Assembly (NCBI GenBank): GCA_024400895.1 | Contig: JAKSMA010000153.1 | Location: 1-6,073 of the forward strand | DNA length: 6,073 nt | Source of the DNA: Muribaculaceae bacterium | Lineage (GTDB): Bacteria; Bacteroidota; Bacteroidia; Bacteroidales; Muribaculaceae | Direction: 5' to 3' | Shown: piece after piece, positions 1 to 6,073 of the stretch | Position numbering within the stretch: the stretch's first letter is position 1 | Layout: every line of letters starts with the position of its first letter | Notes under the pieces: model-generated | What the model saw: the letters and a program-made list of their open reading frames with translations, nothing else | The model's database searches: none | What the model was told of the DNA's origin: nothing | Position numbers and translations under genes: made by a program

Positions 1-2176
1 GCCACTGAAGCCTGTGTTCTTCAAATATTTCAATGCTTCCGACCTCTCAAGCCGTGTGCTGGGTCGCAATTTCATCGACATCGTGGAAACGGGTGCTGGA
101 AGCGTAACTGTCACACTGCGCATTCCTGTGAAGAAGCGCTTCATCGAACTCACACGCACCTACATCCCCATCGACGATGCTTCTTGGCAATTTAGCGAGC
201 GAATGGGAATGGGGCGCATCATCAGCGGCGTACAGCTCAGCACCAGCATTTTCCCATTTGTGCGCACAGGCCATGCCGACACCTACAAGGTGCAGCTCTT
301 CACCTATGTCATCAATGGTGGAGGCAGTCTGCGATTCCTGTCAGATGGCGGAGGTGCCGACACGCTGAAGGTGAGCGAACAACCTCGCACTCGCCTCAGC
401 TACGCCACCACCTATTACGATGTGCAAGGCGATTTCGACTATGTGGAGGCGACCGTAACCAACGAACTGGGCACATTCCAAGGGGTAATCGTACCACAGT
501 GGAAACCTTATGCCCCAAGTGCCAAGGAACTGATTTTCGCAGTCGACTTCGGCACCACCAACAGCCATGTGGAATGGGCAGAACGCGGCCAAGAGTCGCA
601 ACCGCTCACTTTCACCGACCACCGCGAACAGACGCTCATCGCTTCGCTGCTGAAGAAAGATTCGCTCCTTATTGCCGACCAGCTCCAGCGCATTGAGTTC
701 CTGCCTCGCGAAATCGACGATGTGTATGGCTTCCCATTGCGCACCGCCCTTGCCAACAACCGTGGCTCGGCTGGCGGCACCAACCTCTTTAGCGACATCA
801 ACATCCCATTCCTCTATGAGCGTCAATACTTCGATGGCTACGAAGTGGCCACCAACCTCAAGTGGATGGGCGACAATACGCTCTCCAAGGAATTCTTGCG
901 CGAAATCATGCTGCTCATCAAGGCGAAGGCTCTGCTTGAAAATGCAGACCTCGACAAGGTGCGCATCGTGTATTTCTACCCCGTGAGCATGGGTGGCGCC
1001 GACCGTTCGCGCAATCTGCATGTGTATCCCGAATCTATCGCCCCTGCATTCTACTACAAGGGTGCCGATGTGGCGGGCAGCAGTTATGTGTCGGTCGACA
1101 TTGGCGGCGGCACGAGCGACACGGTGGTGTATCAAACCAGCGCCGACCAGCAAAAGACGGTGCCTGTGGCCATTTCATCGTTCCGCTTTGCTGGTAACGC
1201 CATCTTTGGCGATGCCTTCACGGCTCACGATGCCGACAACAGCCCGCTGTTGCAGCACTACACCGAATATTTCCGCAAACTGGTGATGCGCAATCCCGAT
1301 GTCACCTACCTCAACAGCATCATGAACACCATCATGACGAGCAAACGTAGCGAAGACATCAACGCATTCCTGTTCTCTATCGAAAATGTGGAGCAACTGC
1401 GCGACCTTCCTCCAATGGACCGCAACCTCTATAGTTACAATGCGCTATTACGTGGCGACGACCAACGCAAACTGGTGTTCGTGTATTTCTATAGCGCACT
1501 TATCTACTATATCGCTTCCTCTATGAAGCACCGCAACTTCGTTAAGCCTAAGCAAATCTATTTCAGCGGCACCGGGTCGAAGATTCTCAACATTCTCGGC
1601 AGCCGAGAACTGGTGACTGAACTCACCCAGACCATCATTGAGCGTGTGTTCGGCGAAACCTACACCGAGCCATTCAGCATCAAGGTTGAGCGCGACTGCC
1701 CGAAGCAAATCACTTGCCGCGGTGGTGTGCGCCTCGAAAACGAGCGTCTTGAAAGCCACACCACACCAGAAATGAGTGCACTCATCGACATGATGCGCCC
1801 TCGCAATGTGAATGCAATGAAGTATTGCTACTCGATGATTGACGAGGAACAGCTTACTATCGACAAGGTAAACGACCTGGCTGTGCGCGACAAGATTGTA
1901 GACGAAGTGAAGCGATTCAACCAGTTCTTCATCGACCTCTGCGACCCTGTGATGCGCGACGAACTCGGTGTCGACAACAAGGTGTTCAACGTCTTCAAGT
2001 CGGTGGTCGACGACAATGTGGCCAACTACCTCATTGCCGGCATCAACAGCTATTTGCAAGGCCGTTACGAGTCTGGAGCAGTGGTTGAAGATGTGCCTTT
2101 CTTCTATCCGGTGATTGGCGTGATTCGCTACAACTTGCTCAAAAACCTCTGCAACGAAGTGATTGCCAAAAGTTAA
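1..2176 (+). CDS. Actin/Hsp70-fold ATPase, large, 5'-truncated by window edge
   Basis: The reading frame is open to the left edge (first full codon at base 2), so the GTG at 14 is probably not the true start and the N-terminus lies outside. About 724 residues are visible. Numbered from the GTG, residues 1 to about 170 are beta-rich with no family I recognise. The actin-like ATPase core follows: phosphate-1 motif DFGTTNSHVE (from D178, base 545), a region around YPVSMGG and PESIAPAFYY resembling the Hsp70 connect/phosphate region, phosphate-2 motif DIGGGTSD (from D362, base 1097), and adenosine motif IYFSGTGSK (about 515-523), then CRGGVRLEN. The last 150 residues look helical; there is no Hsp70 beta-sandwich substrate-binding domain. 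No membrane segment is visible. Nucleotide binding is well supported; ATP hydrolysis is inferred from the fold. It heads a probable operon with the three membrane proteins downstream. It could be a distant relative of SrfB-type Hsp70-like proteins, but I cannot confirm this. Confidence 0.85.
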   Translation, partial: PLKPVFFKYFNASDLSSRVLGRNFIDIVETGAGSVTVTLRIPVKKRFIELTRTYIPIDDASWQFSERMGMGRIISGVQLSTSIFPFVRTGHADTYKVQLFTYVINGGGSLRFLSDGGGADTLKVSEQPRTRLSYATTYYDVQGDFDYVEATVTNELGTFQGVIVPQWKPYAPSAKELIFAVDFGTTNSHVEWAERGQESQPLTFTDHREQTLIASLLKKDSLLIADQLQRIEFLPREIDDVYGFPLRTALANNRGSAGGTNLFSDINIPFLYERQYFDGYEVATNLKWMGDNTLSKEFLREIMLLIKAKALLENADLDKVRIVYFYPVSMGGADRSRNLHVYPESIAPAFYYKGADVAGSSYVSVDIGGGTSDTVVYQTSADQQKTVPVAISSFRFAGNAIFGDAFTAHDADNSPLLQHYTEYFRKLVMRNPDVTYLNSIMNTIMTSKRSEDINAFLFSIENVEQLRDLPPMDRNLYSYNALLRGDDQRKLVFVYFYSALIYYIASSMKHRNFVKPKQIYFSGTGSKILNILGSRELVTELTQTIIERVFGETYTEPFSIKVERDCPKQITCRGGVRLENERLESHTTPEMSALIDMMRPRNVNAMKYCYSMIDEEQLTIDKVNDLAVRDKIVDEVKRFNQFFIDLCDPVMRDELGVDNKVFNVFKSVVDDNVANYLIAGINSYLQGRYESGAVVEDVPFFYPVIGVIRYNLLKNLCNEVIAKS

Positions 2177-2203
2177 TTTCATTCAAATCCAAAACCATTG
2201 ATT

Positions 2204-2998
2204 ATGAAAAAGATACTATTTGCTCTTTTGGTAGCGGCAAGCCTACCTTTCGCTGCTTGGAGTCAAGCGCCTACCGACTCTTCGGTGATGCAAGCCATCG
2301 ACAGCACCGAAAACAAGGCCATCACTAATATGAACGAAGATGTGTCGGCAGAAATAGCGAAGCCCACAGTGCAGCCTGACGACAAGAGCAATTTGCCCAT
2401 CTTGGCGGCATCGGCGGCTCTACTAATCGCTTTATTGGCCATCATTTACGCACATTTCGTAAAACGAGACGCCATAAAAAAACAGACCGAAAAAGACCAC
2501 GAGTTTGAAGCGTTTAAAACAGCTCTGCAAAAGCGTAACGAGGAGTTCGACCAGCAACTCCGCCTTGCAGAAGCACGTATTGCAGCTTTGGAGGATGCTA
2601 AAGACAGAGCAACAAGAGTGGCTCCACAGCAAATGTCGGTGCCTCGCACAACATCGGCGCAGCCACAGAAGGCTGCCGCACCAAGCAAGGTGTTTCTCTC
2701 ACGCCCAGATGATAGCGGCTACTTTATGGCAGCATCGACTCACATGGAGCCTGGAAACAGCATTTTCGTGCTCACAACCGCCGATGGCAACACTGGCACT
2801 TTTGAGGTAATCAGCGACGCAGGTGTGCATCAGTTGGCACTGATGATGCCAACCGAAAACCTCACCCGTGCTTGCACTGGTCGCGACATCCAGATTTCCG
2901 CTGGCAAAACACGCATCGTCACCGATGCGCCTGGCCGTGCCGTAAAAGAAGGACGCCAGTGGAAAATCACCACCCAAGCCACCATCCACTACGAATAA
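2204..2998 (+). CDS. Single-pass membrane protein with coiled coil and unknown C-terminal domain
   Basis: A 264-residue protein of no family I recognise. I chose the ATG at 2204, which gives a normal signal peptide (MKKILFALL...), over the in-frame TTG six bases upstream. Layout: signal peptide 1-20 (likely cut before Q21, after AWS); short acidic periplasmic stretch to about 62; transmembrane helix about 64-86; basic flank KRDAIKK, which by the positive-inside rule places the rest in the cytoplasm; charged helical coiled coil about 89-135; Ala/Pro/Gln linker 136-162; and a compact, probably beta-rich C-terminal domain 163-264 beginning VFLSRPDDSGYF. It starts 27 bases after the ATPase gene and ends 30 bases before the next, so it is probably cotranscribed. 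The architecture suits a membrane scaffold or receptor for the neighbouring ATPase and zinc-ribbon proteins; this role is inference. No Shine-Dalgarno sequence is seen. Confidence 0.85.
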   Translation: MKKILFALLVAASLPFAAWSQAPTDSSVMQAIDSTENKAITNMNEDVSAEIAKPTVQPDDKSNLPILAASAALLIALLAIIYAHFVKRDAIKKQTEKDHEFEAFKTALQKRNEEFDQQLRLAEARIAALEDAKDRATRVAPQQMSVPRTTSAQPQKAAAPSKVFLSRPDDSGYFMAASTHMEPGNSIFVLTTADGNTGTFEVISDAGVHQLALMMPTENLTRACTGRDIQISAGKTRIVTDAPGRAVKEGRQWKITTQATIHYE

Positions 2999-3028
2999 AA
3001 AACAACCCACATATAGCGCTCTTCCACG

Positions 3029-3613
3029 ATGAAATGCTATTGCCCAAAATGCGGACGCAACAACGACGTATCGGCTGATGAAATCCGCCGACAGGGTGGC
3101 ACTGTGGTGTGTCCGAAATGCCTCACCACATTCCAGATGCCCATCTCAAACGACGATGACGATGACGACGACACGCCGCCACCAATCCCTGCACGCCGGC
3201 AGAAAACGGCGTCGGCCACGCGGAAAGCGCCGGCATCAGAGCAGCCGCCAAAAGTGCCGGCCGCTCGCCGTAGCACCTCACCCGCGCGCTTCTGCAACAA
3301 GTGCGGTGCCACCATTCCTGCTGGTCGCGCCACTTGCCCAAGTTGCGGACAGCGTGCGGCAAGCACCAGCGGTCGACGCGTAATCAGTTTCTCTGAATCG
3401 ACCACGCCTCCACCGGTGCGCACACCACGCCGACCAGCCACCAAACCAGCTACAAAACCCATTGCGCGCACTGCACCAAAAAAGAAAACAAGTACTTCTA
3501 AGCACGAGTCAAAACCGACGTCAAAACTCGGCTGCTTGCTTATCACTTGCGCTATCACTGCAGGATTCTTCGTGCTCTATGCACTTTTCGGATTGTTATT
3601 TGACAAATTGTAA
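3029..3613 (+). CDS. Double zinc-ribbon protein with C-terminal membrane anchor
   Basis: A 194-residue protein. An N-terminal MJ0042-type zinc ribbon has cysteine pairs C5/C8 and C28/C31, with an extra C3. An acidic run of seven Asp (42-48) follows, then TPPP and a basic Pro/Ala-rich linker. A second zinc ribbon has C89/C92 and C103/C106 (FCNKCG...CPSCG). A second basic Pro/Thr/Lys-rich linker (about 127-166) leads to one hydrophobic helix at 168-191, three residues from the C-terminus. The basic flank before the helix implies a tail anchor with both ribbons in the cytoplasm. Ribbons of this kind usually mediate protein or nucleic-acid contacts; no enzymatic domain is present. The first ribbon and the DDTPPP motif are shared with the next gene, suggesting paralogy. 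The ATG at 3029 is the only start that keeps the first ribbon. It lies 30 bases after the previous stop and 8 bases before the next start, as in an operon. Function unknown. Confidence 0.85.
   Translation: MKCYCPKCGRNNDVSADEIRRQGGTVVCPKCLTTFQMPISNDDDDDDDTPPPIPARRQKTASATRKAPASEQPPKVPAARRSTSPARFCNKCGATIPAGRATCPSCGQRAASTSGRRVISFSESTTPPPVRTPRRPATKPATKPIARTAPKKKTSTSKHESKPTSKLGCLLITCAITAGFFVLYALFGLLFDKL
3152..3172 (+). repeat. GAY trinucleotide run encoding seven aspartates
   Basis: Seven consecutive GAC/GAT codons inside the double zinc-ribbon gene encode D42-D48, just after the first zinc ribbon. The mix of GAC and GAT lowers the chance of slippage, but tract length could still vary between strains. 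Confidence 0.8.
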
Positions 3614-3621
3614 AGATTTTT

Positions 3622-4221
3622 ATGGCTATAAAGAAATACATCTGCCCAAAATGCGGCAACGAAATATCAGTCGACGAACAAGCCCTTACTGCGATGGGAA
3701 ATTCCATCGTTTGCGCTTCTTGCCAGTCGGTATTGAAAGCCGATGGCGACTTTCTGTACATTCCTACCGAGGAACAGTCGTTTGAACTCGTCGACACTAA
3801 CGACGACACTCCCCCACCATTCTCGCAAGAGAACATCATCGACGACGATAAGCCCGCTCTCTACGATGCGGCTGTGGAATATATTGCTACATGCAACGCC
3901 ATATCGGTGCCCATGCTCATGCGATATTTTCAAATTGATGACCAAGAAGCCTCTCAACTGATGAACGAACTGGAGCAACGTGGCGTGGTAGGCCCATTCA
4001 CCGGTGGACCCAGAAAAATATTGATTTCACACAACGAAGGATTGCCATCGGGCATGAACCGCACCTACGAGACCGACCTAATTCAGAAAAACCTGCTCGA
4101 GAAGATGCGCCAAGCCCAGGAAAACGGCGAGATGCCCAAAGTGCGTTCTTGCACCTGCAGTCTCCCCTCACTCCTCTTCCTCATCCTCCTCGGCTACCTC
4201 ATCTACACCCTCCTCCACTAA
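3622..4221 (+). CDS. Zinc-ribbon, FtsK-gamma-like winged-helix membrane protein
   Basis: A 199-residue protein. An N-terminal zinc ribbon (C8/C11 and C31/C34) closely resembles that of the upstream gene and is followed by the same acidic DDTPPP motif (61-66). Residues 79-135 resemble the FtsK gamma winged helix (PF09397 type): a YDAAVEYI first helix, a second helix after ISVPML, a helix at 105-118, then the characteristic RGVVGP turn and a wing ending PRKILI. No FtsK motor domain (Walker A/B) is present, so it should not be called FtsK. Residues 150-170 look helical, and 181-198 form a C-terminal transmembrane helix preceded by basic residues, which puts the other domains in the cytoplasm. 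FtsK gamma binds KOPS DNA and XerD in other bacteria; whether this copy does either is unknown (see findings). It starts 8 bases after the preceding stop, without a clear Shine-Dalgarno sequence, and is the last gene of the probable operon. Confidence 0.85.
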   Translation: MAIKKYICPKCGNEISVDEQALTAMGNSIVCASCQSVLKADGDFLYIPTEEQSFELVDTNDDTPPPFSQENIIDDDKPALYDAAVEYIATCNAISVPMLMRYFQIDDQEASQLMNELEQRGVVGPFTGGPRKILISHNEGLPSGMNRTYETDLIQKNLLEKMRQAQENGEMPKVRSCTCSLPSLLFLILLGYLIYTLLH

Positions 4222-4311
4222 TCTCACACCATCACCACAAAAACACCGATTTAAACACAGAAACTATTCATTACCAACCGATTACCAAGAACACACAAAT
4301 ATGTCGCGAGG
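4222..4311. other. Convergent intergenic gap
   Basis: This is the gap between the end of the plus-strand operon and the end of the minus-strand esterase gene. It is rich in A and C on the plus strand and holds two copies of ATTACCAA (4270-4277 and 4281-4288). I see no convincing hairpin followed by a T-run on either strand, so how transcription stops here is not evident. Confidence 0.5.
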
Positions 4312-5115
4312 TTAGTCTTCTTCGCCTACGAGGTTGCGGAGCTCGCGGAGTTCGCCGTAGGCCATTTGGAGGATAGCGTTGTCGATGCTGATATACTCTT
4401 CCACTGGGCGGCCTTCATCGTTGAGCGAGTGGGCAAAAAGCCAGTCGTAAGTGTCTTTCAGGTAGAAAGCACGGGCGAGTGCGCCATGTGAAGCGCCTGG
4501 CAGCCAATCAAATCGCAGTCTGGAAGTGAGATTTTTGGCTTGAAGTCCAGCCACCACTTTCTTCGATTCGCCAATGCCAACAGCAGCGTCGGCTGTGCCG
4601 TGGATAATCCAGAATGGCAGTCCACCAAGGCCTGTTTGGTCCTTCAAATAGCAACCGCCGCAAAGTGCCATCGCAGCGGCTATCTTATCGGGATAAGTGC
4701 CGGCGAAGTCCATCGTACCGTAGCCACCAAGGCTCATACCTAGCACATAGATGCGACTGGCATCCACCTTATAGTTTGCCTCCATCCATTCAATGATATC
4801 CATCAGTTTCGATGGTTTCCATGCTTCACCCGGATTTTGCGGAGCAATCACAAATGCTGGCATGTTCATACCCTTTTTTATAGCATCAAGCGTGCCGTAG
4901 CGAAGCACCTGGTTGAGATTGTGGCCACACAGCGAACGCCCGTGGAGAAACACCACGATAGGTTGAGCCTGACTGCCATCGTAGCCGTCGGGCGTATAAA
5001 TCCAAAATGGATAGCCATTGTCGGCGATGCGTTCGTGCGTCTTCATCACGCCCTCGGCAAAGCAACTGGCAGTGATAGCTATTACAGATAATATAGTGAG
5101 AAGTAATCGTTTCAT
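4312..5115 (-). CDS. Secreted alpha/beta-hydrolase (esterase / prolyl-oligopeptidase-like)
   Basis: A 267-residue protein. Residues 1-20 form a signal peptide with hydrophobic core LLLTILSVIAITAS; cleavage after A20 is plausible, and C18 makes a lipoprotein alternative possible, although T15 is a poor lipobox residue. The mature part is a compact alpha/beta-hydrolase: oxyanion region FLHGRS (56-61), nucleophile elbow GMSLGG with S128, acid D176 in IIHGTADAAVG, and catalytic H210 in PGASHGA. All three triad residues are present, so the enzyme should be active. About 57 residues, largely helical, follow the histidine. The fold and size match Bacteroidota carboxylesterase/phospholipase or dienelactone-hydrolase-like proteins that act on ester bonds in the periplasm or outside the cell; the substrate cannot be read from the sequence. 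It has its own promoter upstream, so it need not depend on xerD transcription. The start is ATG at 5113-5115, with an A-rich leader instead of a Shine-Dalgarno sequence. Confidence 0.88.
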   Translation of the reverse strand: MKRLLLTILSVIAITASCFAEGVMKTHERIADNGYPFWIYTPDGYDGSQAQPIVVFLHGRSLCGHNLNQVLRYGTLDAIKKGMNMPAFVIAPQNPGEAWKPSKLMDIIEWMEANYKVDASRIYVLGMSLGGYGTMDFAGTYPDKIAAAMALCGGCYLKDQTGLGGLPFWIIHGTADAAVGIGESKKVVAGLQAKNLTSRLRFDWLPGASHGALARAFYLKDTYDWLFAHSLNDEGRPVEEYISIDNAILQMAYGELRELRNLVGEED

Positions 5116-5213
5116 AGCGCTTTTTCAATAATTTCCAAAAACAAAGATACTGATATTCAACGGAAGGCGCAAACAAATCACAATTTTATGAACAAACAAG
5201 CAAAAAAAACACT
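5116..5213 (-). other. Intergenic region between xerD and the esterase
   Basis: This 98-base A/T-rich spacer holds the esterase promoter. On the minus strand a run of eight T (5209-5202) lies just after the xerD stop, but I find no stem before it, so it is not called as an intrinsic terminator. Some read-through from xerD into the esterase is possible. Confidence 0.5.
5142..5173 (-). promoter_or_regulatory. Bacteroidota-type promoter for the esterase gene
   Basis: Read on the minus strand, TTTG (5173-5170) is followed after 20 bases by TATCTTTG (5149-5142). This fits the published Bacteroides sigma-factor consensus of TTTG at -33 and TAnnTTTG at -7 with 19-21 bases between. The -7 box ends 27 bases before the esterase ATG, giving a leader of about 20 bases. 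A second TTTG at 5177-5174 would give a 24-base spacer, so the nearer one is preferred. Confidence 0.72.
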
Positions 5214-6073
5214 CTATCTTTTTCTATTTCTCGGGTGGTGTTGAAGAATTTCCTCGCGGAGGCGACTGCGGTCGATGTGCACATATATTTCAGTGGTGGT
5301 GATGCTTTCGTGGCCGAGCATCTGCTGAATGGCGCGCAAGTTGGCTCCGCCTTCAAGCAAATGGGTGGCAAACGAATGGCGCAAAGTGTGCGGACTCACC
5401 GTTTTGCGAATACCCGCCAACTCGCAGAGTTCCTTGATGATATAGAACACCATCACTCGCGACAGGGCTCCACCTCGTCGATTCAGAAACAGGATGTCGT
5501 CGCATCCGCGTTTCGCCACTTGATGGCTACGCGTCTGCTCCATATAGAGGCTTATCTGCTCCAATGCTTCCTGCGAAATGGGCACCAGGCGTTGCTTGTC
5601 GCCTTTTCCCTCCACTATCACATATTCTTCGTCGAAATATACTTGTGAGATGCGCAGCCCCACCAGTTCCGACACGCGAAGACCACAGCCATAAAGCGTT
5701 TCGATGATGGCACGATTGCGCTGGCCTTCTGCCTTGCCCATATCAATGCAAGCAATCATGGCGTCGATTTCCTCCAACGACAACACCTCTGGCAAATGCC
5801 GCCCTATCTTGGGCGACTCCAGCATGCGTGTGGGGTTCTTGTCGACATACCCCTCCATTTTCAGAAACTTATAGAAACTCTTGATGCCCGAGATGATGCG
5901 TGCCTGCGAGCGCGGACCGATGCCCACATCGCGTAGTGTACACAGGAAGTTGTTCAGGTTTTCAAGCGTCACTTGCTCCACCGCCACACCTTCCGACTGC
6001 AGATACGCCACAAGTTTGCCCACATCGTCGCCATAAGCCTCGGCAGTATTCACCGAAAGCCCCTTCTCCACCG
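5214..6073 (-). CDS. xerD: Site-specific tyrosine recombinase XerD, N-terminus cut by window edge
   Basis: This recombinase works with a XerC partner at the chromosomal dif site to resolve chromosome dimers before division. In total 285 codons are visible from the GTG at 6071-6069. That codon is probably internal, because family members have about 15 more residues before the EKGLSxNT motif. The N-terminal SAM-like core-binding domain spans about 1-85 and the catalytic domain about 95-285. All catalytic residues are present: R132 (CGLRVSEL), K156 (EGKGDK), H228 and R231 (SPHTLRHSFATHLLEGG), H254 (LGHESITTT) and the nucleophile Y263 (EIYVH). Each lies 16 residues below the E. coli XerD number (R148, K172, H244, R247, H270, Y279), implying a full length near 301. 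The C-terminus (REEILQHHPR) is XerD-like rather than XerC-like. Nothing suggests a phage or integron integrase. Stop TAG at 5216-5214. Confidence 0.93.
   Translation of the reverse strand, partial: VEKGLSVNTAEAYGDDVGKLVAYLQSEGVAVEQVTLENLNNFLCTLRDVGIGPRSQARIISGIKSFYKFLKMEGYVDKNPTRMLESPKIGRHLPEVLSLEEIDAMIACIDMGKAEGQRNRAIIETLYGCGLRVSELVGLRISQVYFDEEYVIVEGKGDKQRLVPISQEALEQISLYMEQTRSHQVAKRGCDDILFLNRRGGALSRVMVFYIIKELCELAGIRKTVSPHTLRHSFATHLLEGGANLRAIQQMLGHESITTTEIYVHIDRSRLREEILQHHPRNRKR

Noticed and set aside
341..1153. Long minus-strand open frame of 270 codons opposite the ATPase gene
   Set aside because: It lies wholly antisense to the ATPase core, whose motifs are unmistakable. Its protein is rich in His/Val/Glu as expected of an antisense shadow and has no recognisable domain.
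1448..2182. Minus-strand open frame of 244 codons opposite the ATPase C-terminal region
   Set aside because: It is antisense to the ATPase gene, with no domain, no promoter and the same shadow-like composition.
3037..3558. Minus-strand open frame of 173 codons opposite the double zinc-ribbon gene
   Set aside because: The plus strand carries two intact cysteine ribbons and a membrane anchor; the minus frame is low-complexity and explained by codon bias.
3598..3608. Near-palindrome ATTTGACAAAT at the end of the double zinc-ribbon gene
   Set aside because: It has five-base arms around a single base, lies partly within coding sequence, and has no T-run directly after a stem. It is too short for a terminator or operator call.
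3622..4221. Calling the last operon gene a DNA translocase FtsK
   Set aside because: Only the small gamma-like winged helix is present; there are no Walker motifs or multi-pass membrane domain.
5202..5209. T-run (minus strand) after the xerD stop as an intrinsic terminator
   Set aside because: No GC-rich stem precedes it.
1..6073. CRISPR array, insertion sequence, tRNA or integrated-element borders
   Set aside because: No spaced repeats, transposase, tRNA-like cloverleaf or flanking direct repeats were seen; the tyrosine recombinase matches housekeeping XerD rather than an element integrase.

Overview
The window looks like a chromosomal segment of a Bacteroidota species, probably order Bacteroidales (Prevotella- or Muribaculaceae-like). 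Three things point there. Start codons lack clear Shine-Dalgarno sequences. The one recognisable promoter (5142-5173, minus) has the Bacteroidota layout TTTG-N20-TAnnTTTG. The XerD and esterase proteins also fit that group. The taxon is an inference; no rRNA or other marker gene is present.

Layout. Bases 1-4221 carry four closely spaced plus-strand genes with gaps of 27, 30 and 8 bases, which look like one operon whose beginning lies left of the window. They are: (1) the C-terminal 724 residues of a large actin/Hsp70-fold ATPase with an extra beta-rich N-terminal region and no Hsp70 substrate-binding domain; (2) a signal-peptide-bearing single-pass membrane protein with a cytoplasmic coiled coil and an unrecognised C-terminal domain; (3) a protein with two zinc ribbons and a C-terminal membrane anchor; (4) a related zinc-ribbon protein with an FtsK-gamma-like winged helix and a C-terminal membrane anchor. 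A 90-base convergent gap (4222-4311) follows. On the minus strand lie a secreted alpha/beta-hydrolase (4312-5115) with its own promoter, then the tyrosine recombinase xerD (5214 to the right edge), whose N-terminus is cut off.

How the genes may work together. In genes 2-4 the predicted topology puts the functional parts (coiled coil, zinc ribbons, winged helix) on the cytoplasmic face of the inner membrane, next to a soluble nucleotide-binding actin-like ATPase. This suggests a membrane-attached ATPase assembly with zinc-ribbon adaptors. I cannot name a described system that it matches, and its function is unknown. The esterase and XerD are probably ordinary genes that happen to be adjacent. 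The closeness of an FtsK-gamma-like domain to xerD is noted as a speculative finding because FtsK-gamma is the known activator of XerD.
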